This document shows positions 28,280-37,308 of a DNA stretch of 64,000 bases, piece after piece (the stretch's first letter is position 1; every line of letters begins with the position of its first letter). The notes beneath the pieces were generated by a model. It did no database searches and had not been told where the DNA came from. It worked only from the letters and a program-made list of their open reading frames with translations. Location of the stretch: the NCBI GenBank assembly GCA_016790225.1, contig JAEUOZ010000031.1:1-64000 (forward strand). The letters run 5' to 3'. The translations under genes were made by a program, and so were the position numbers. Origin of the DNA: Rubrivivax sp. (lineage in GTDB: Bacteria; Pseudomonadota; Gammaproteobacteria; Burkholderiales; Burkholderiaceae).

Positions 28280-29812
28280 ATGAACCTTGCGCAATGGCTG
28301 CAGCGCAATGCGCGCATCCACGGCTGGCGCCCGGCCGTGGCCCATGGCCCGCGGGTCAGCTACCGCTATGCCGATCTGAGCAGCGCCTGCGCGCGCCTGG
28401 CGGCGGGTCTTGCGCGCCTGGGCCTGCAGCCGGGAGACCGGTTGGGCCTCTACATGGCCAACAGTCCAGATTATGTGCTCGCGATCTGGGCCGCCTGGTG
28501 GCGCGGGCTGGTCATCGTGCCCCTCAATGCGCGGCTGCACGGTCGCGAGGCGGCCTGGATCCTGAGGCACAGCGGCGCGCGTGCGGTGATCGTCGACGAG
28601 CCGCACGAGGCCGAGCTCTCGGCTCACGTGCCGCCGACGGTGCTGCGCCTGCGGGATCTTGCGCCGCTGATGTCGCGGCCTGCCGATGCGGACGGCGAGC
28701 ACCCGGCGGAGCGGGCCGAGGACGATCCGGCCTGGCTGTTCTACACCAGCGGCACCACCGGTCGTCCCAAGGGCGTGACGCTCAGCCACCGCAACCTGCG
28801 CTGGGCGACGATGGCCTATGTGGCCACCGTGCAGCCGGTCGCCCCGGGAGACAGCTGCCTGCACCCGGCACCGCTGTCGCACGGCAGCGGCATGTACCAC
28901 CTGCCCTATGTGATGAACGCGGGCGTGAACGTCATCCCCTTGTCGCCCACGCTGGACGAAGCCGAGCTGTTTGCGCTGAGCCAGCACTGGCCCCGCGCGT
29001 CGTTCTTTGCCGCGCCCACCATCGTCAACCGGCTGGCGGCGCACGCGATGGCCCACCAGCCGCCGCTGGACGGCCTGGCCACCATCGTCTATGGCGGCGC
29101 GCCCATGTACCAGGCGGATTTCGAGACCGCGCGCGCCGCGCTGGGCCCGCATCTGGCCCAGATCTACGGCCAGGGCGAGAGCCCCATGACCATCACCGTG
29201 CTGCCGCGCAGCGTCATCGAGGACACCAGCCACCCGCTGTGGGCGCAGCGCGTGGCATCGGTCGGCCACGCGCAGCCGATGGTCGAGCTGAGCATCCGCG
29301 GCGCGGACGGCCGCGCGCTGCCACATGGCGAGCCGGGCGAAGTCTGCGTGCGCGGCGAGGTGGTGATGGCGGGCTACTGGCAGCAGCCCGAGGCCACGGC
29401 CGCGGCGATCCGCGACGGCTGGCTGTGGACGGGCGACATCGGACGGCTCGATGCCGACGGCTTCCTGACGCTGCTGGATCGCAGCAAGGATCTGGTCATC
29501 AGCGGTGGCAACAACATCTACCCGCGCGAAGTGGAAGAAGTGCTGCTGCAGCACCCGGCGGTGGCCGAGGTGGCCGTCATCGGCCGGCCGGACGCGCAGT
29601 GGGGCGAATCGCTGGTGGCCTTCGTGGTGACGCGACAGCCGGTGGACGCCAGCGCGCTGGATTCGCACTGCCTGTCGATGATCGCGCGCTACAAGCGCCC
29701 GAAGGAGTACCGCTTCGTGGGCGCGCTGCCCAAGAACCACTACGGCAAGGTCTTGAAGACCGAATTGCGGCTGCAGGAGCAGCAGCGCGCTGCGCCAGAG
29801 GGCTCAGATTGA
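28280..29812 (+). CDS. AMP-dependent acyl-CoA synthetase/ligase
   Basis: 510 residues of the ANL superfamily. The P-loop-like YTSGTTGRPKG, YGGAPM, GYWQQPEAT, TGDIGRLDADG and LVISGGNNIYPREVE motifs are in order, and the catalytic Lys is in KNHYGKVLK near the C terminus. It forms an acyl-adenylate and then an acyl-CoA, probably from a medium-chain or aromatic acid. AGGAGACAGG precedes the ATG. It stands alone; its last 9 bp overlap the convergent small gene. Confidence 0.9.
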   Translation: MNLAQWLQRNARIHGWRPAVAHGPRVSYRYADLSSACARLAAGLARLGLQPGDRLGLYMANSPDYVLAIWAAWWRGLVIVPLNARLHGREAAWILRHSGARAVIVDEPHEAELSAHVPPTVLRLRDLAPLMSRPADADGEHPAERAEDDPAWLFYTSGTTGRPKGVTLSHRNLRWATMAYVATVQPVAPGDSCLHPAPLSHGSGMYHLPYVMNAGVNVIPLSPTLDEAELFALSQHWPRASFFAAPTIVNRLAAHAMAHQPPLDGLATIVYGGAPMYQADFETARAALGPHLAQIYGQGESPMTITVLPRSVIEDTSHPLWAQRVASVGHAQPMVELSIRGADGRALPHGEPGEVCVRGEVVMAGYWQQPEATAAAIRDGWLWTGDIGRLDADGFLTLLDRSKDLVISGGNNIYPREVEEVLLQHPAVAEVAVIGRPDAQWGESLVAFVVTRQPVDASALDSHCLSMIARYKRPKEYRFVGALPKNHYGKVLKTELRLQEQQRAAPEGSD

Positions 29813-30019
29813 GAGCTTGCGCGCCAGGCGACAGGCGGCTTCGCGCAGGGCTTCCACCGAGGAATGCGATGCCTTGCTCAGGCAGTCATGGGCATAGGCA
29901 CGGTCGGACTGGATACGCTCGACATGCACGTGGTGGCCCTCATGAGACATGAGCCACTTGAAGTCGATGATGTCGACCAGATGCACGGCTTGCTGTTCGC
30001 GGGCACTGACGCTGTTCAT
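29804..30019 (-). CDS. Small hypothetical protein
   Basis: 71 residues, soluble, with a His-rich centre (MSHEGHHVHVER). The start at ATG 30019 has AAAGGTG upstream. GC3 codon bias is weaker than in neighbouring genes but the frame is cleanly open. The family looks conserved in Burkholderiales as far as I recall, but I cannot name a function. The histidine cluster could bind metal. Confidence 0.6.
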   Translation of the reverse strand: MNSVSAREQQAVHLVDIIDFKWLMSHEGHHVHVERIQSDRAYAHDCLSKASHSSVEALREAACRLARKLSI

Positions 30020-30169
30020 GGCTGATTTGCACCTTTGATGCATTGCACCATAACGACGAAACATTCACACAGGCTGACGTCCGATTAGAGGGTGTGGCCT
30101 GGATTTCGGCAGCAGGAGCAGGCAGACAAAGCCCGTTCAGTTGCCGCTTATCAACTGACAGAAGCTTTC

Positions 30170-30913
30170 ATGTCACTTTTTGCACCCGGAACACCAGAAC
30201 AACGCTTGCGGCAGGCGGGTTATTCCGTTCTGGAAGCCGCGGACGTGGCGCGCCGCGCCGAGGTATCGGTCTCGGAATTGGCCGGGCTCGCACCGTTCTG
30301 GGGCGATCTGCCGCCCGATGCCCACTTGCGCGATGGCGGGCGCTACCGCAGGCGGCGCCATGCCAGCTACCTTGTCATGCCGACGGGGGAGGTGCAGGCG
30401 GTGCCGCACCGCGCGCACTGGCAGCCGCAGGAGTACAACGCGCTGCACGGGGGCCTGGAGCGCTGGTTCGAGCCGCTCGATCCGGCCATGGCCCGGGCGC
30501 CTGGATTTATCGGCCTGCTGCGCGCCTTCGCGCCCTTGGCCGAGCTGATCCAGCCTGGAACGCCGTGCTGGTTTGTCGAAAGCCATCCGTTTCGCATCGA
30601 TTGCACCGGCGGCATCGGCCGGCCCACCCCCGAAGGGGCGCACCGAGATGGTGTCGATCTGGTGGTCGTGCTGTTGGTCGAGCGCCACGCCATCCGCGGC
30701 GGCGAGACCCGGGTGTTCGAAGCGCAGGGCCCGAACGGCGTGCGCTTCACGCTGCAAGAGCCCTGGAGTGCCCTGGTGCTGGACGACGCGCGCGTGATCC
30801 ACGAAAGCACGCCCATCCAGCCGGCGAAGGCCGATGGTGCCGGCTGGCGCGATACGCTGGTGCTCACCTACCGCCGTCACGGCTTTCAGGATCCGCCGGC
30901 GCAGCCCGGCTGA
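30170..30913 (+). CDS. 2OG-Fe(II) dioxygenase family protein (PF10014-like)
   Basis: 247 residues. The iron ligands are HRDG (His-x-Asp) in EGAHRDGVDLVVVLL and a distal His in VIHESTP, with GGETRVFE between them. The pattern fits the PF10014 group that includes bacterial L-isoleucine 4-hydroxylase and other free amino acid hydroxylases. It is followed after 38 bp by a threonine-dehydratase-like gene, suggesting hydroxylation and dehydration of a shared amino acid substrate. The substrate is unknown. Confidence 0.78.
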   Translation: MSLFAPGTPEQRLRQAGYSVLEAADVARRAEVSVSELAGLAPFWGDLPPDAHLRDGGRYRRRRHASYLVMPTGEVQAVPHRAHWQPQEYNALHGGLERWFEPLDPAMARAPGFIGLLRAFAPLAELIQPGTPCWFVESHPFRIDCTGGIGRPTPEGAHRDGVDLVVVLLVERHAIRGGETRVFEAQGPNGVRFTLQEPWSALVLDDARVIHESTPIQPAKADGAGWRDTLVLTYRRHGFQDPPAQPG

Positions 30914-30951
30914 GCCCCTGCCCCTCGAACCTGCATTCAACCGGAGAGACC

Positions 30952-31968
30952 ATGCCCACGCCAACCGGCCCGCTGGCCATTCAGTACGCCGACATCGCGG
31001 CGGCGGCCGAGCGCCTGCGAGGCCATGCGCACCGCACGCCGGTGCTGCGCTCGCGCACGATCGATGCCCGCACGGGCGCGCAGGTCTTCTTCAAGGCCGA
31101 GAACCTGCAGCGCATGGGGGCCTTCAAGTTCCGCGGAGCCTTCAATGCCCTGAGCCGGTTCTCGCCCGCGCAGCGCGAGCGCGGCGTGATCGCCTTTTCA
31201 TCCGGCAATCACGCGCAGGCCATCGCGCTGTCGGCGCAACTGCTGCAGATGCCCAGCGTCATCGTGATGCCGCAGGACGCGCCGCCCGCCAAGGTGGCGG
31301 CCACGCGCGGCTACCAGGCCGGCGATCCACGCAGCGAAGTCGTCTTGTACGACCGTTACACGCAGGATCGCGAGGCCATCGGCCGTGAACTGGCTGCCCA
31401 GCGCGACATGACCCTGATCCCGCCCTTCGATCATCCGGATGTGATGGCCGGGCAGGGCACGGCGGCGGCCGAACTGATCCAGCAGACGGCTGACGGCGGC
31501 CCGCTGGACGCCTTGCTGGTCTGCGTCGGCGGTGGCGGCCTGATCTCGGGCTGCGCCGTCGCGGCCACGCATCTGAATCCGGGCATCGCCATCTGGGGTG
31601 TGGAGCCCGAGGCCGGCAACGATACGCAGCAGAGCCTCGCGCGGGGCGAGATCGTGCGCATCGCCACGCCCCGCACCATTGCCGACGGCGCGCAGACCGA
31701 AGCCAGCGGCCGCTTCACCTTTCCGGTCATCCAGGCCTTGGTGGAGGGCATCGTCACGGTCAGTGACGAACAGCTGGTGGCCACGCTGCAGCTGATGGCC
31801 GAGCGCATGAAGATCGTCGTCGAGCCCACCGGCGCGCTGGCGGCTGCGGCGCTGCTGCACCGTGCCGAGGGCCTGCCCGATCTGCGCGGCCGGCGCGTGG
31901 GGGTGATCATCAGCGGCGGCAATGTGGACCTGAGCCGCTGGGGTCCATGGTTGGCTCAGGGCCGCTGA
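30952..31968 (+). CDS. PLP-dependent threonine/serine dehydratase-like enzyme
   Basis: 338 residues, fold-type II. The Schiff-base Lys lies in GAFKFRGAFNA, the phosphate-binding GGGGLISG and the SGNHAQA loop are intact. There is no C-terminal ACT regulatory domain, as in catabolic threonine dehydratases, serine racemases and threo-3-hydroxyaspartate ammonia-lyases. CCGGAGAGACC precedes the ATG. The upstream 2OG dioxygenase may supply a beta-hydroxy amino acid. The last 13 bp overlap the convergent DUF502 gene. Confidence 0.85.
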   Translation: MPTPTGPLAIQYADIAAAAERLRGHAHRTPVLRSRTIDARTGAQVFFKAENLQRMGAFKFRGAFNALSRFSPAQRERGVIAFSSGNHAQAIALSAQLLQMPSVIVMPQDAPPAKVAATRGYQAGDPRSEVVLYDRYTQDREAIGRELAAQRDMTLIPPFDHPDVMAGQGTAAAELIQQTADGGPLDALLVCVGGGGLISGCAVAATHLNPGIAIWGVEPEAGNDTQQSLARGEIVRIATPRTIADGAQTEASGRFTFPVIQALVEGIVTVSDEQLVATLQLMAERMKIVVEPTGALAAAALLHRAEGLPDLRGRRVGVIISGGNVDLSRWGPWLAQGR

Positions 31969-32711
31969 TCCCGCCCGTCGGCGTCTGACGCCTTCAGCGG
32001 CCCGTCAGGGGCACGGTCGGCGTCGAGGCCGGGAGCCAGCGCAGCGCCCGCCATCAGCGGCAGGTAGTGATCCGTCGTGACGCCCATCGAGACATAGATG
32101 CTGGTCAGCGCCTCGATGCCGACATCGGCCGGACTCACCCATTCGGCAGGCAGGTAGAGCAGGCCACCGCCCACGGGCACGGGCGCGGTGGGCACGATCA
32201 CGCCCAGGTAGGGCCGGCCGCCGATATTCACCGGCCGGGGTGTCGACAGCAGCGCCAGCACGGCGGCGCGGCCGGATTCGCCTTCTGCGGGCGCGCCCCC
32301 GAAGTGGCACCACACGGCACTCATGGACTTCAGGCCCTCGGCATCCGTCTGCGAGAAAAGCCCGACCATCTTGTGCAGGATTTCGTAGAGCGCGCCGACC
32401 AGCGGGATGCGCGTGAGCACCGCGCGCAGCACCCGGTTGAAGCCCTGCTGCAGGCCGGCCTCCGCCAGCACGCCCAGCGCAAAGATCGCAGCCAGCACGA
32501 TGCCGATGCCGATGCCGTAGCTCACGATCTCCGAGCCGGTGACGCCCAGCCCCACTTGCGACAGCGCGTGGCCGATGCGGCTCTGCGGGCCCACGAAGCG
32601 CACGATCAGGCTCAGTGCCCAGGCAATGACGGCCACGGTTGCAGCCAGCGGCAAGGCCACCAGCGCACCGGTCACGAACACGCCCAACACGCGGGACAAG
32701 GGTCTCTTCAT
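31956..32711 (-). CDS. DUF502 family membrane protein
   Basis: 251 residues. Two transmembrane segments (about 8-38 and 62-84) are followed by a soluble domain with TRIPLVGALYEILHKMV and LLYLPAEWVSPADVGIEALTSIYVSMG, the hallmarks of DUF502. The function of the family is unknown. The C-terminal 30 residues are charged and variable. Confidence 0.85.
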   Translation of the reverse strand: MKRPLSRVLGVFVTGALVALPLAATVAVIAWALSLIVRFVGPQSRIGHALSQVGLGVTGSEIVSYGIGIGIVLAAIFALGVLAEAGLQQGFNRVLRAVLTRIPLVGALYEILHKMVGLFSQTDAEGLKSMSAVWCHFGGAPAEGESGRAAVLALLSTPRPVNIGGRPYLGVIVPTAPVPVGGGLLYLPAEWVSPADVGIEALTSIYVSMGVTTDHYLPLMAGAALAPGLDADRAPDGPLKASDADGRDQRP

Positions 32712-32821
32712 CGCTTCATTATCAGGAGTGCAACACCCACCCGCCCCGCTTGACTCAACGCAAGACCCCATGGGCTGCCGCGGTGTCAGATTCGGCCCGA
32801 ATCCAACACCGGAGTTTCCCC

Positions 32822-32983
32822 ATGCATGCTCTTCGCGACTTCTTCTCGACCGATTACGGCCTGCTGAGCGCCTTCGTCATCGCCTTCACGATCGGCATGG
32901 GTGTCTTCTTCGCGCGCTTCATCTCCAGCAACATGCGCAAGGACGCTGCTGCCGCGGCCAAGGCGGGCGAGCGCTCGTCCTGA
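32822..32983 (+). CDS. Small DUF3149-type membrane protein
   Basis: 53 residues with one membrane helix (LSAFVIAFTIGMGVFFARFI) and a basic, Ala-rich tail. Matches the short DUF3149 proteins common in Burkholderiales. ATG 32822 lies at good distance from a GGAG in ACACCGGAGTTTCCC. Divergent from the DUF502 gene. No function is known. Confidence 0.75.
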   Translation: MHALRDFFSTDYGLLSAFVIAFTIGMGVFFARFISSNMRKDAAAAAKAGERSS

Positions 32984-33022
32984 TGGCGGCCCTGCCGGCC
33001 TTCGGGCTCCGGCTGTGCAGCG

Positions 33023-33802
33023 TCAGGCCGCGTCGCGGACGTCGGCCACCGGCTGGCTGCCGAAATCCGGTCTGTCCAGGTAGTTCAACAGTTTGAGGGC
33101 GCAGGCCTGCGGCGTATCGAGCTGACCGCGTGCCTTCAAGGCCTCGAACTGCGCCTGCGCCGCAAACACCTTCGGATCGGCTGAGCGCAGCTGCAGTTGC
33201 ATGTCGGTATCGATCACGCCCGGCGCGAGCGATACCGAACGGGCGCCCAGGGGCCGCTCGGCCTGTTCCAGCGCGATCGCGCGGCTCATGTGATCCAGGC
33301 CTGCCTTCACGGCGCAGTAGACCGTCGAACCTGCCATCGCGCGCCGGCCCAGGCCGGACGAGATGTGCAGCAGCTTGCGCGGCGCCGGCCAGCCCGCCGT
33401 GGCACGCAGGAAGACGGCGCTCAGCAGCAGCGGCGCTTCCAGGCCCAGCCGCACGTCGCGCGCCATCTGCTCTGCGCTCCAGTCCTCCACCGGCGCCAGT
33501 TGAGACAGCCCGGCGGCGTTGTTGATCAGATTCAGGGGCAGCGTCGGCGCGGCAGCGTACTGCGCCCGAACCGAGCCCAGCCAGGCCTCCAGGCGCGCCG
33601 CGGCGGCCTCGGGTGCGGCCAGGTCGCAGGCCCACTGTTCCAGGCGACCATCGCCGGGATCCAGGCCCGGATCGGGCTGGCGTTGAAGGGTCAGTACGCG
33701 ATGACCGCGTACGAGCAGCAGGGCGGCCAGCGCCCGCCCCAGACCTCGGGACGCGCCCGTGACGATGCTCAGGGCCGAAGGCAGGCTGTCAGGATGGCTC
33801 AT
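33023..33802 (-). CDS. SDR family oxidoreductase (sepiapterin/benzil reductase-like)
   Basis: 259 residues. NADP motif VTGASRGLGRALAALLL, INNAAG, and the catalytic Ser (HISSGLG), Tyr and Lys (YCAVKAGLDHM). The pattern AAGLSQLAPVEDW and PGVIDTDMQ is close to sepiapterin-reductase-like carbonyl reductases. It is divergent from the membrane-anchored protein gene at 33832. Confidence 0.85.
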   Translation of the reverse strand: MSHPDSLPSALSIVTGASRGLGRALAALLLVRGHRVLTLQRQPDPGLDPGDGRLEQWACDLAAPEAAAARLEAWLGSVRAQYAAAPTLPLNLINNAAGLSQLAPVEDWSAEQMARDVRLGLEAPLLLSAVFLRATAGWPAPRKLLHISSGLGRRAMAGSTVYCAVKAGLDHMSRAIALEQAERPLGARSVSLAPGVIDTDMQLQLRSADPKVFAAQAQFEALKARGQLDTPQACALKLLNYLDRPDFGSQPVADVRDAA

Positions 33803-33831
33803 GGCAGCGAGCATACGATGCCCGCTCGACC

Positions 33832-34632
33832 ATGCGCCCAAGCCCTTCCCATCCGCCTGACGCCGACGCGCGTGCCGACCGCACGCGCCTGTGGCGATCC
33901 CCTGCGCTGCTGGCCCTGGCGGCCGCGGTCCTGATCATTGCGGCGGCCTTCCTGCCGGCGCTCTGGCAGATGTGGACGCAGCCTCGCTTCGTGGCGGCGG
34001 CCGGCAGCCACGATGCACCCTGGGAGGCCGATGTCACGGTAGACGGCGCGCTGCGCGTCTTCGGCCTGCGGGTGCCTGGCTCGACGCTGGCCGATGCCCA
34101 ATCCCGCTGGGGCGAGCAACTGCAGGTGGCGGTGATGGTCACGCGTGACGGCAAGGCATCGCTGGAAGCGTTTGTCGAGACCGCCCGCCCGGGCGGCATC
34201 GCCGGTCGTCTCCTGCTCACCGCATCGGTACCGCCCTCGCGGCTGGCGGCCTGGCGCGAGCGCCCTGCCAAGGAAGAACAGGTCAGCGCGCAGACCCGGC
34301 GGATGAGCCTGAACGCGCTCGATCTGGCCCAGGCTCTCCAGGCGCCGATCATGGCCGTCGGTTTCATTCCCCACGCACAGCTGGATGCCGCGATCGTGCG
34401 CCAGCGCTTCGGCGAGCCGCAGCGCGTCCTGAGCGCCAACGAGCACCTGGAGCACTGGCTCTACCCCCGCCGCGGCCTGGCGATCGCGCTGGACACCAAG
34501 GGCCGGGAACTGCTGCAGTACGTGCCGCCGGCCGAGTTCGATCAGCGGTTGCTGGCGCCGCTGCTGGCAGCGCCGGCCGCTGAGACACCGGTCAAGTCAG
34601 CCGATTCGCCTGCATCAGGTCCGCCGGGCTGA
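33832..34632 (+). CDS. Membrane-anchored hypothetical protein
   Basis: 266 residues. One N-terminal membrane helix (about 25-47), then a presumed periplasmic domain with no family I recognise and a Pro/Ala-rich tail. The opening VDGALRVFGLRVPGSTLADAQSRWG suggests a small folded domain that senses or binds something, but I cannot assign it. The final 41 bp overlap the convergent flavin reductase gene. Confidence 0.75.
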   Translation: MRPSPSHPPDADARADRTRLWRSPALLALAAAVLIIAAAFLPALWQMWTQPRFVAAAGSHDAPWEADVTVDGALRVFGLRVPGSTLADAQSRWGEQLQVAVMVTRDGKASLEAFVETARPGGIAGRLLLTASVPPSRLAAWRERPAKEEQVSAQTRRMSLNALDLAQALQAPIMAVGFIPHAQLDAAIVRQRFGEPQRVLSANEHLEHWLYPRRGLAIALDTKGRELLQYVPPAEFDQRLLAPLLAAPAAETPVKSADSPASGPPG

Positions 34633-35200
34633 AGAAGGCGCCGCCGGCCACGTGGTGCAGCGTGCGCAACCCGGCGTGCGCCTCGCTGAACTGCCAGCGG
34701 CCCTCCCGGAAGACCCGCGTGTCGGCCCAGGCAGCGGTCACTTCGCCCAGGAAGAGATCGTGCGCCTGCTCGATCGCGGGCCGCGGCAGCACGCGGCACT
34801 CCAGCCAGGCCACGCAGCCGGCGATCAAGGGCAGCGAAGGCTCCGTGCCGATCAGGCAGCCGATGCCGTGGCGCGCAAACTTGTCGATCCCCTCGTGGGC
34901 GCTTTCGCAGCCCACGGTGTAGGCCAGATCGGCGATGTCGCGGCAGGGCAGGCTCAATGCAAAGCGCTGGCTGCCTTCGACCAGGCCTCGCGTGAACGTT
35001 GCCTTGTCGATCACCACCGCCACCTTCGGCGGATCGAAGTCCAGCGGCATCGCCCAGGCCGCGGCCATCACGTTGCGCCGGCCGGCGTGGCTGGCGCTCA
35101 CCAGCACGGTGGGCCCGTGGTTCATCAGGCGGTAGGCCTGCGGCAGCGCCACAGCGGCCAGGTTGCCATGGGGGAGGGCGTGCTCGGTGGGTGGATTCAT
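34592..35200 (-). CDS. Flavin reductase family protein (FMN-binding split barrel)
   Basis: 202 residues. RRNVMAAAWAMPLDFDPPKVAVVI and the Thr-containing FTRGLVEGSQRFALSLP segment are the FMN-binding core of flavin-reductase-like proteins (PF01613), which reduce FMN for monooxygenases or act on flavin-linked substrates. The partner enzyme is not apparent nearby. Confidence 0.85.
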   Translation of the reverse strand: MNPPTEHALPHGNLAAVALPQAYRLMNHGPTVLVSASHAGRRNVMAAAWAMPLDFDPPKVAVVIDKATFTRGLVEGSQRFALSLPCRDIADLAYTVGCESAHEGIDKFARHGIGCLIGTEPSLPLIAGCVAWLECRVLPRPAIEQAHDLFLGEVTAAWADTRVFREGRWQFSEAHAGLRTLHHVAGGAFFSPADLMQANRLT

Positions 35201-35219
35201 CGAAGCAAGGCGTGGCGGG

Positions 35220-35921
35220 TCAGAAGGGCGGCAGGCTCTCGAATTCGCGCCATGCGCCGTCCAGCGGATGCGCGAGCGACAGCCGCCAGGCGTGCAGCAT
35301 CAGGCGCGGCGCCGCCTGCAGCGTGAGGGCGTCGGCATACAGCCGGTCTCCGAGGATCGGGTGGCCGATGGCCGCCAGATGAACCCGCAGCTGGTGCGTA
35401 CGCCCGGTGACGGGTTGAAGCTCCAGGCGGGTGTGGTGCGGCGCGCGCTGCAGCACCTTCCAGCGCGTGAGGCTCGGTTTGCCGTGCTGCGCGTCCACCT
35501 GCTGCCGGGGGCGCCGCGGCCAGTCGGGCGAGAGCGGCAGATCGATCTCGCCCGCATCGGCCGCCGGCTGGCCGGCGACGAGGGCCAGGTAGCGCTTGTC
35601 CACGCGCCGTGAGGCAAACGTTTCACTCAAGGATCTCTGCAGAGCAGCGCCGCGCGCCATCAGCATCAGCCCGGAGGTGTCCATGTCCAGCCGGTGCACC
35701 ACGCGTGCATCGGCGTGGTCGGCCTGCACGCGCGAGGCCGCGCAATCCTGCAGCCCGGCGCTTCGCCCCGGGACGGCGGGCAGGCCTGAAGGCTTGTCGA
35801 TGACGATCCAGGCCTCGTCGGCATGCAGGATCAGGGGGCGGCCGGTCCCTGGGTCCGCGGCGCCCGGGGCCTCCCACACAACCTGCGGCGACGGCCGTTC
35901 AGCGGCGGGAAGCCAGGACAT
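35220..35921 (-). CDS. RluA family pseudouridine synthase
   Basis: 233 residues. Catalytic Asp in HRLDMDTSGLML, with GRTHQLRVHLAAIGHPILGD and the ADALTLQ...LMLHAW end. No S4 RNA-binding domain precedes it, as in RluA itself. It isomerises uridine in rRNA or tRNA. ATG 35921 begins 14 bp after the M23 peptidase stop. Confidence 0.9.
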   Translation of the reverse strand: MSWLPAAERPSPQVVWEAPGAADPGTGRPLILHADEAWIVIDKPSGLPAVPGRSAGLQDCAASRVQADHADARVVHRLDMDTSGLMLMARGAALQRSLSETFASRRVDKRYLALVAGQPAADAGEIDLPLSPDWPRRPRQQVDAQHGKPSLTRWKVLQRAPHHTRLELQPVTGRTHQLRVHLAAIGHPILGDRLYADALTLQAAPRLMLHAWRLSLAHPLDGAWREFESLPPF

Positions 35922-35935
35922 GGGCGCGGCGCGGC

Positions 35936-36871
35936 TCAGCCCGGCGCCAGGAACAGCGCCGGGTCGACATAGGCGCGGTTGAGCATCACCGACCAGTGCA
36001 GGTGCGGCCCGGTCACCCGGCCGGTGGCGCCGACCGTGCCCAGGGGCTCGCCCGCCTTCAGCTCGACGCCCGTTTCGACGCCGATGCGATCGAGGTGCGC
36101 ATAGAAGCTCAGCACGCCACTGCCGTGATCGAGCCACACGCAGCGGCCGGAAAAGAAATAGTCGCCGCCATCGATGACCTGGCCGGCCAGCGGCGCGACG
36201 ATGGGCGTGCCCACCGGGGCGGCGATGTCCATGCCGTTGTGGGGTGAGCGGGCCTGGCCGTTGAAGATGCGGCGCAGCCCGAAGGAGCTGCTGCGGGGCC
36301 CGGGCACCGGCACCTGCATGCGCAGGCTGGCGGGCACGCGATCGCTGCGCGTGGCCATCACCCGGCCCAGATGGGCCCGTTCGCGTTCGTGCCGCGCCAG
36401 ATCCTCGGGCGAGAGCTCCACCTGGCGCTGCGGCACCCGCAGACTCTGCACCGCATAGGTGGCTGCGCTCACGGTGATGGGCAGGCTCTGCGGCGCCCGC
36501 CCGGGGCGATCCACGTGGAGCTGCAGCCGGCCGGGCTTGACGGCGAGGCCGATGCCGACCACCGCCATCCAGCGCGCCGGATCGCCCATGACGAGCACCG
36601 GCTGATCCTCCAGCCTGGCGCGTGGCCGCTGCGGTGCCGCGCCCAGATCCAGCAGGGCCACGCCGCCCGGCGTGAGCCGTTGCGCCGGCCAGACCTCCGT
36701 GGCCTGAGGCCCGGAGGCGCCGGGCGCCGCCGCGCTGGCCGCCTGGCCCCGGGCCGGGCCTGCGCGCAGGCCGACGGCGCCCAGGCCGGCCACGCCACCC
36801 CAGGCCGCCAGACGGGCCAAGCATTGACGCCGCAGGAAAGCGGGCGGGATTTCAGGGCTTCGCTGGGACAT
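35936..36871 (-). CDS. M23 family metallopeptidase (LytM-like)
   Basis: 311 residues. The zinc site is HNGMDIA (His-x3-Asp) and HLHW near the C terminus, typical of M23 endopeptidases acting on peptidoglycan cross-links. The N terminus has RRQCLARLAAWGGVAGLGAVGL, a twin-arginine-like or Sec signal, so the enzyme is exported. The central domain is beta-rich with no name I can give. It is probably a wall hydrolase or an EnvC-like activator with an intact active site. Confidence 0.9.
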   Translation of the reverse strand: MSQRSPEIPPAFLRRQCLARLAAWGGVAGLGAVGLRAGPARGQAASAAAPGASGPQATEVWPAQRLTPGGVALLDLGAAPQRPRARLEDQPVLVMGDPARWMAVVGIGLAVKPGRLQLHVDRPGRAPQSLPITVSAATYAVQSLRVPQRQVELSPEDLARHERERAHLGRVMATRSDRVPASLRMQVPVPGPRSSSFGLRRIFNGQARSPHNGMDIAAPVGTPIVAPLAGQVIDGGDYFFSGRCVWLDHGSGVLSFYAHLDRIGVETGVELKAGEPLGTVGATGRVTGPHLHWSVMLNRAYVDPALFLAPG

Positions 36872-37003
36872 CCTGCCATTGTCGATGCAGCGCGCACGCC
36901 ACGGTCTGCGCGGGCTGTCGGGGGTTGACGGTGGCGGGCCTTGACGGCGCTTCGGCTGCGAGAGACAGTCGCACTCCTCATCCACCCACCGACGGAGGCT
37001 GCC

Positions 37004-37096
37004 ATGGCGAAGGATCTTGCTCCCCACCTGCGTGGATGGGCCTGCGGCCCGCTGCCGGCCTCCGTGGTTCGCCGTCCGGGCGATCTGCGCCGCTGA
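37004..37096 (+). CDS. Possible 30-residue small protein upstream of rsgA
   Basis: ATG 37004 is preceded by GACGGAGGCTGCC, an excellent Shine-Dalgarno, and opens a short frame of 30 residues (MAKDLAPHLRGW...DLRR). Neither the peptide nor the surrounding 436-bp gap (36872-37308) matches anything I recognise, and the stretch has no other obvious gene. It could be a real small protein, a leader peptide or chance. Confidence 0.3.
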   Translation: MAKDLAPHLRGWACGPLPASVVRRPGDLRR

Positions 37097-37308
37097 CGCC
37101 TGACACCCGCTGGCGGCCTCCCGGCTGCCCGGCTGCCCTGCTCCCTGTCCACGCCTGACCCGCAAGTGCACCGGTGCGTCACCGCACCGGCGATGGAACG
37201 CGGCCTTGTCGGCAGGCTGCACGGCCCCGCTCACGCAACCCGGCGCTGACGCTGGAGTTCATGGGCGCTTCCGTGTGCGCTGCGCTGGCCGCTTGTGACG
37301 GAACGGCA

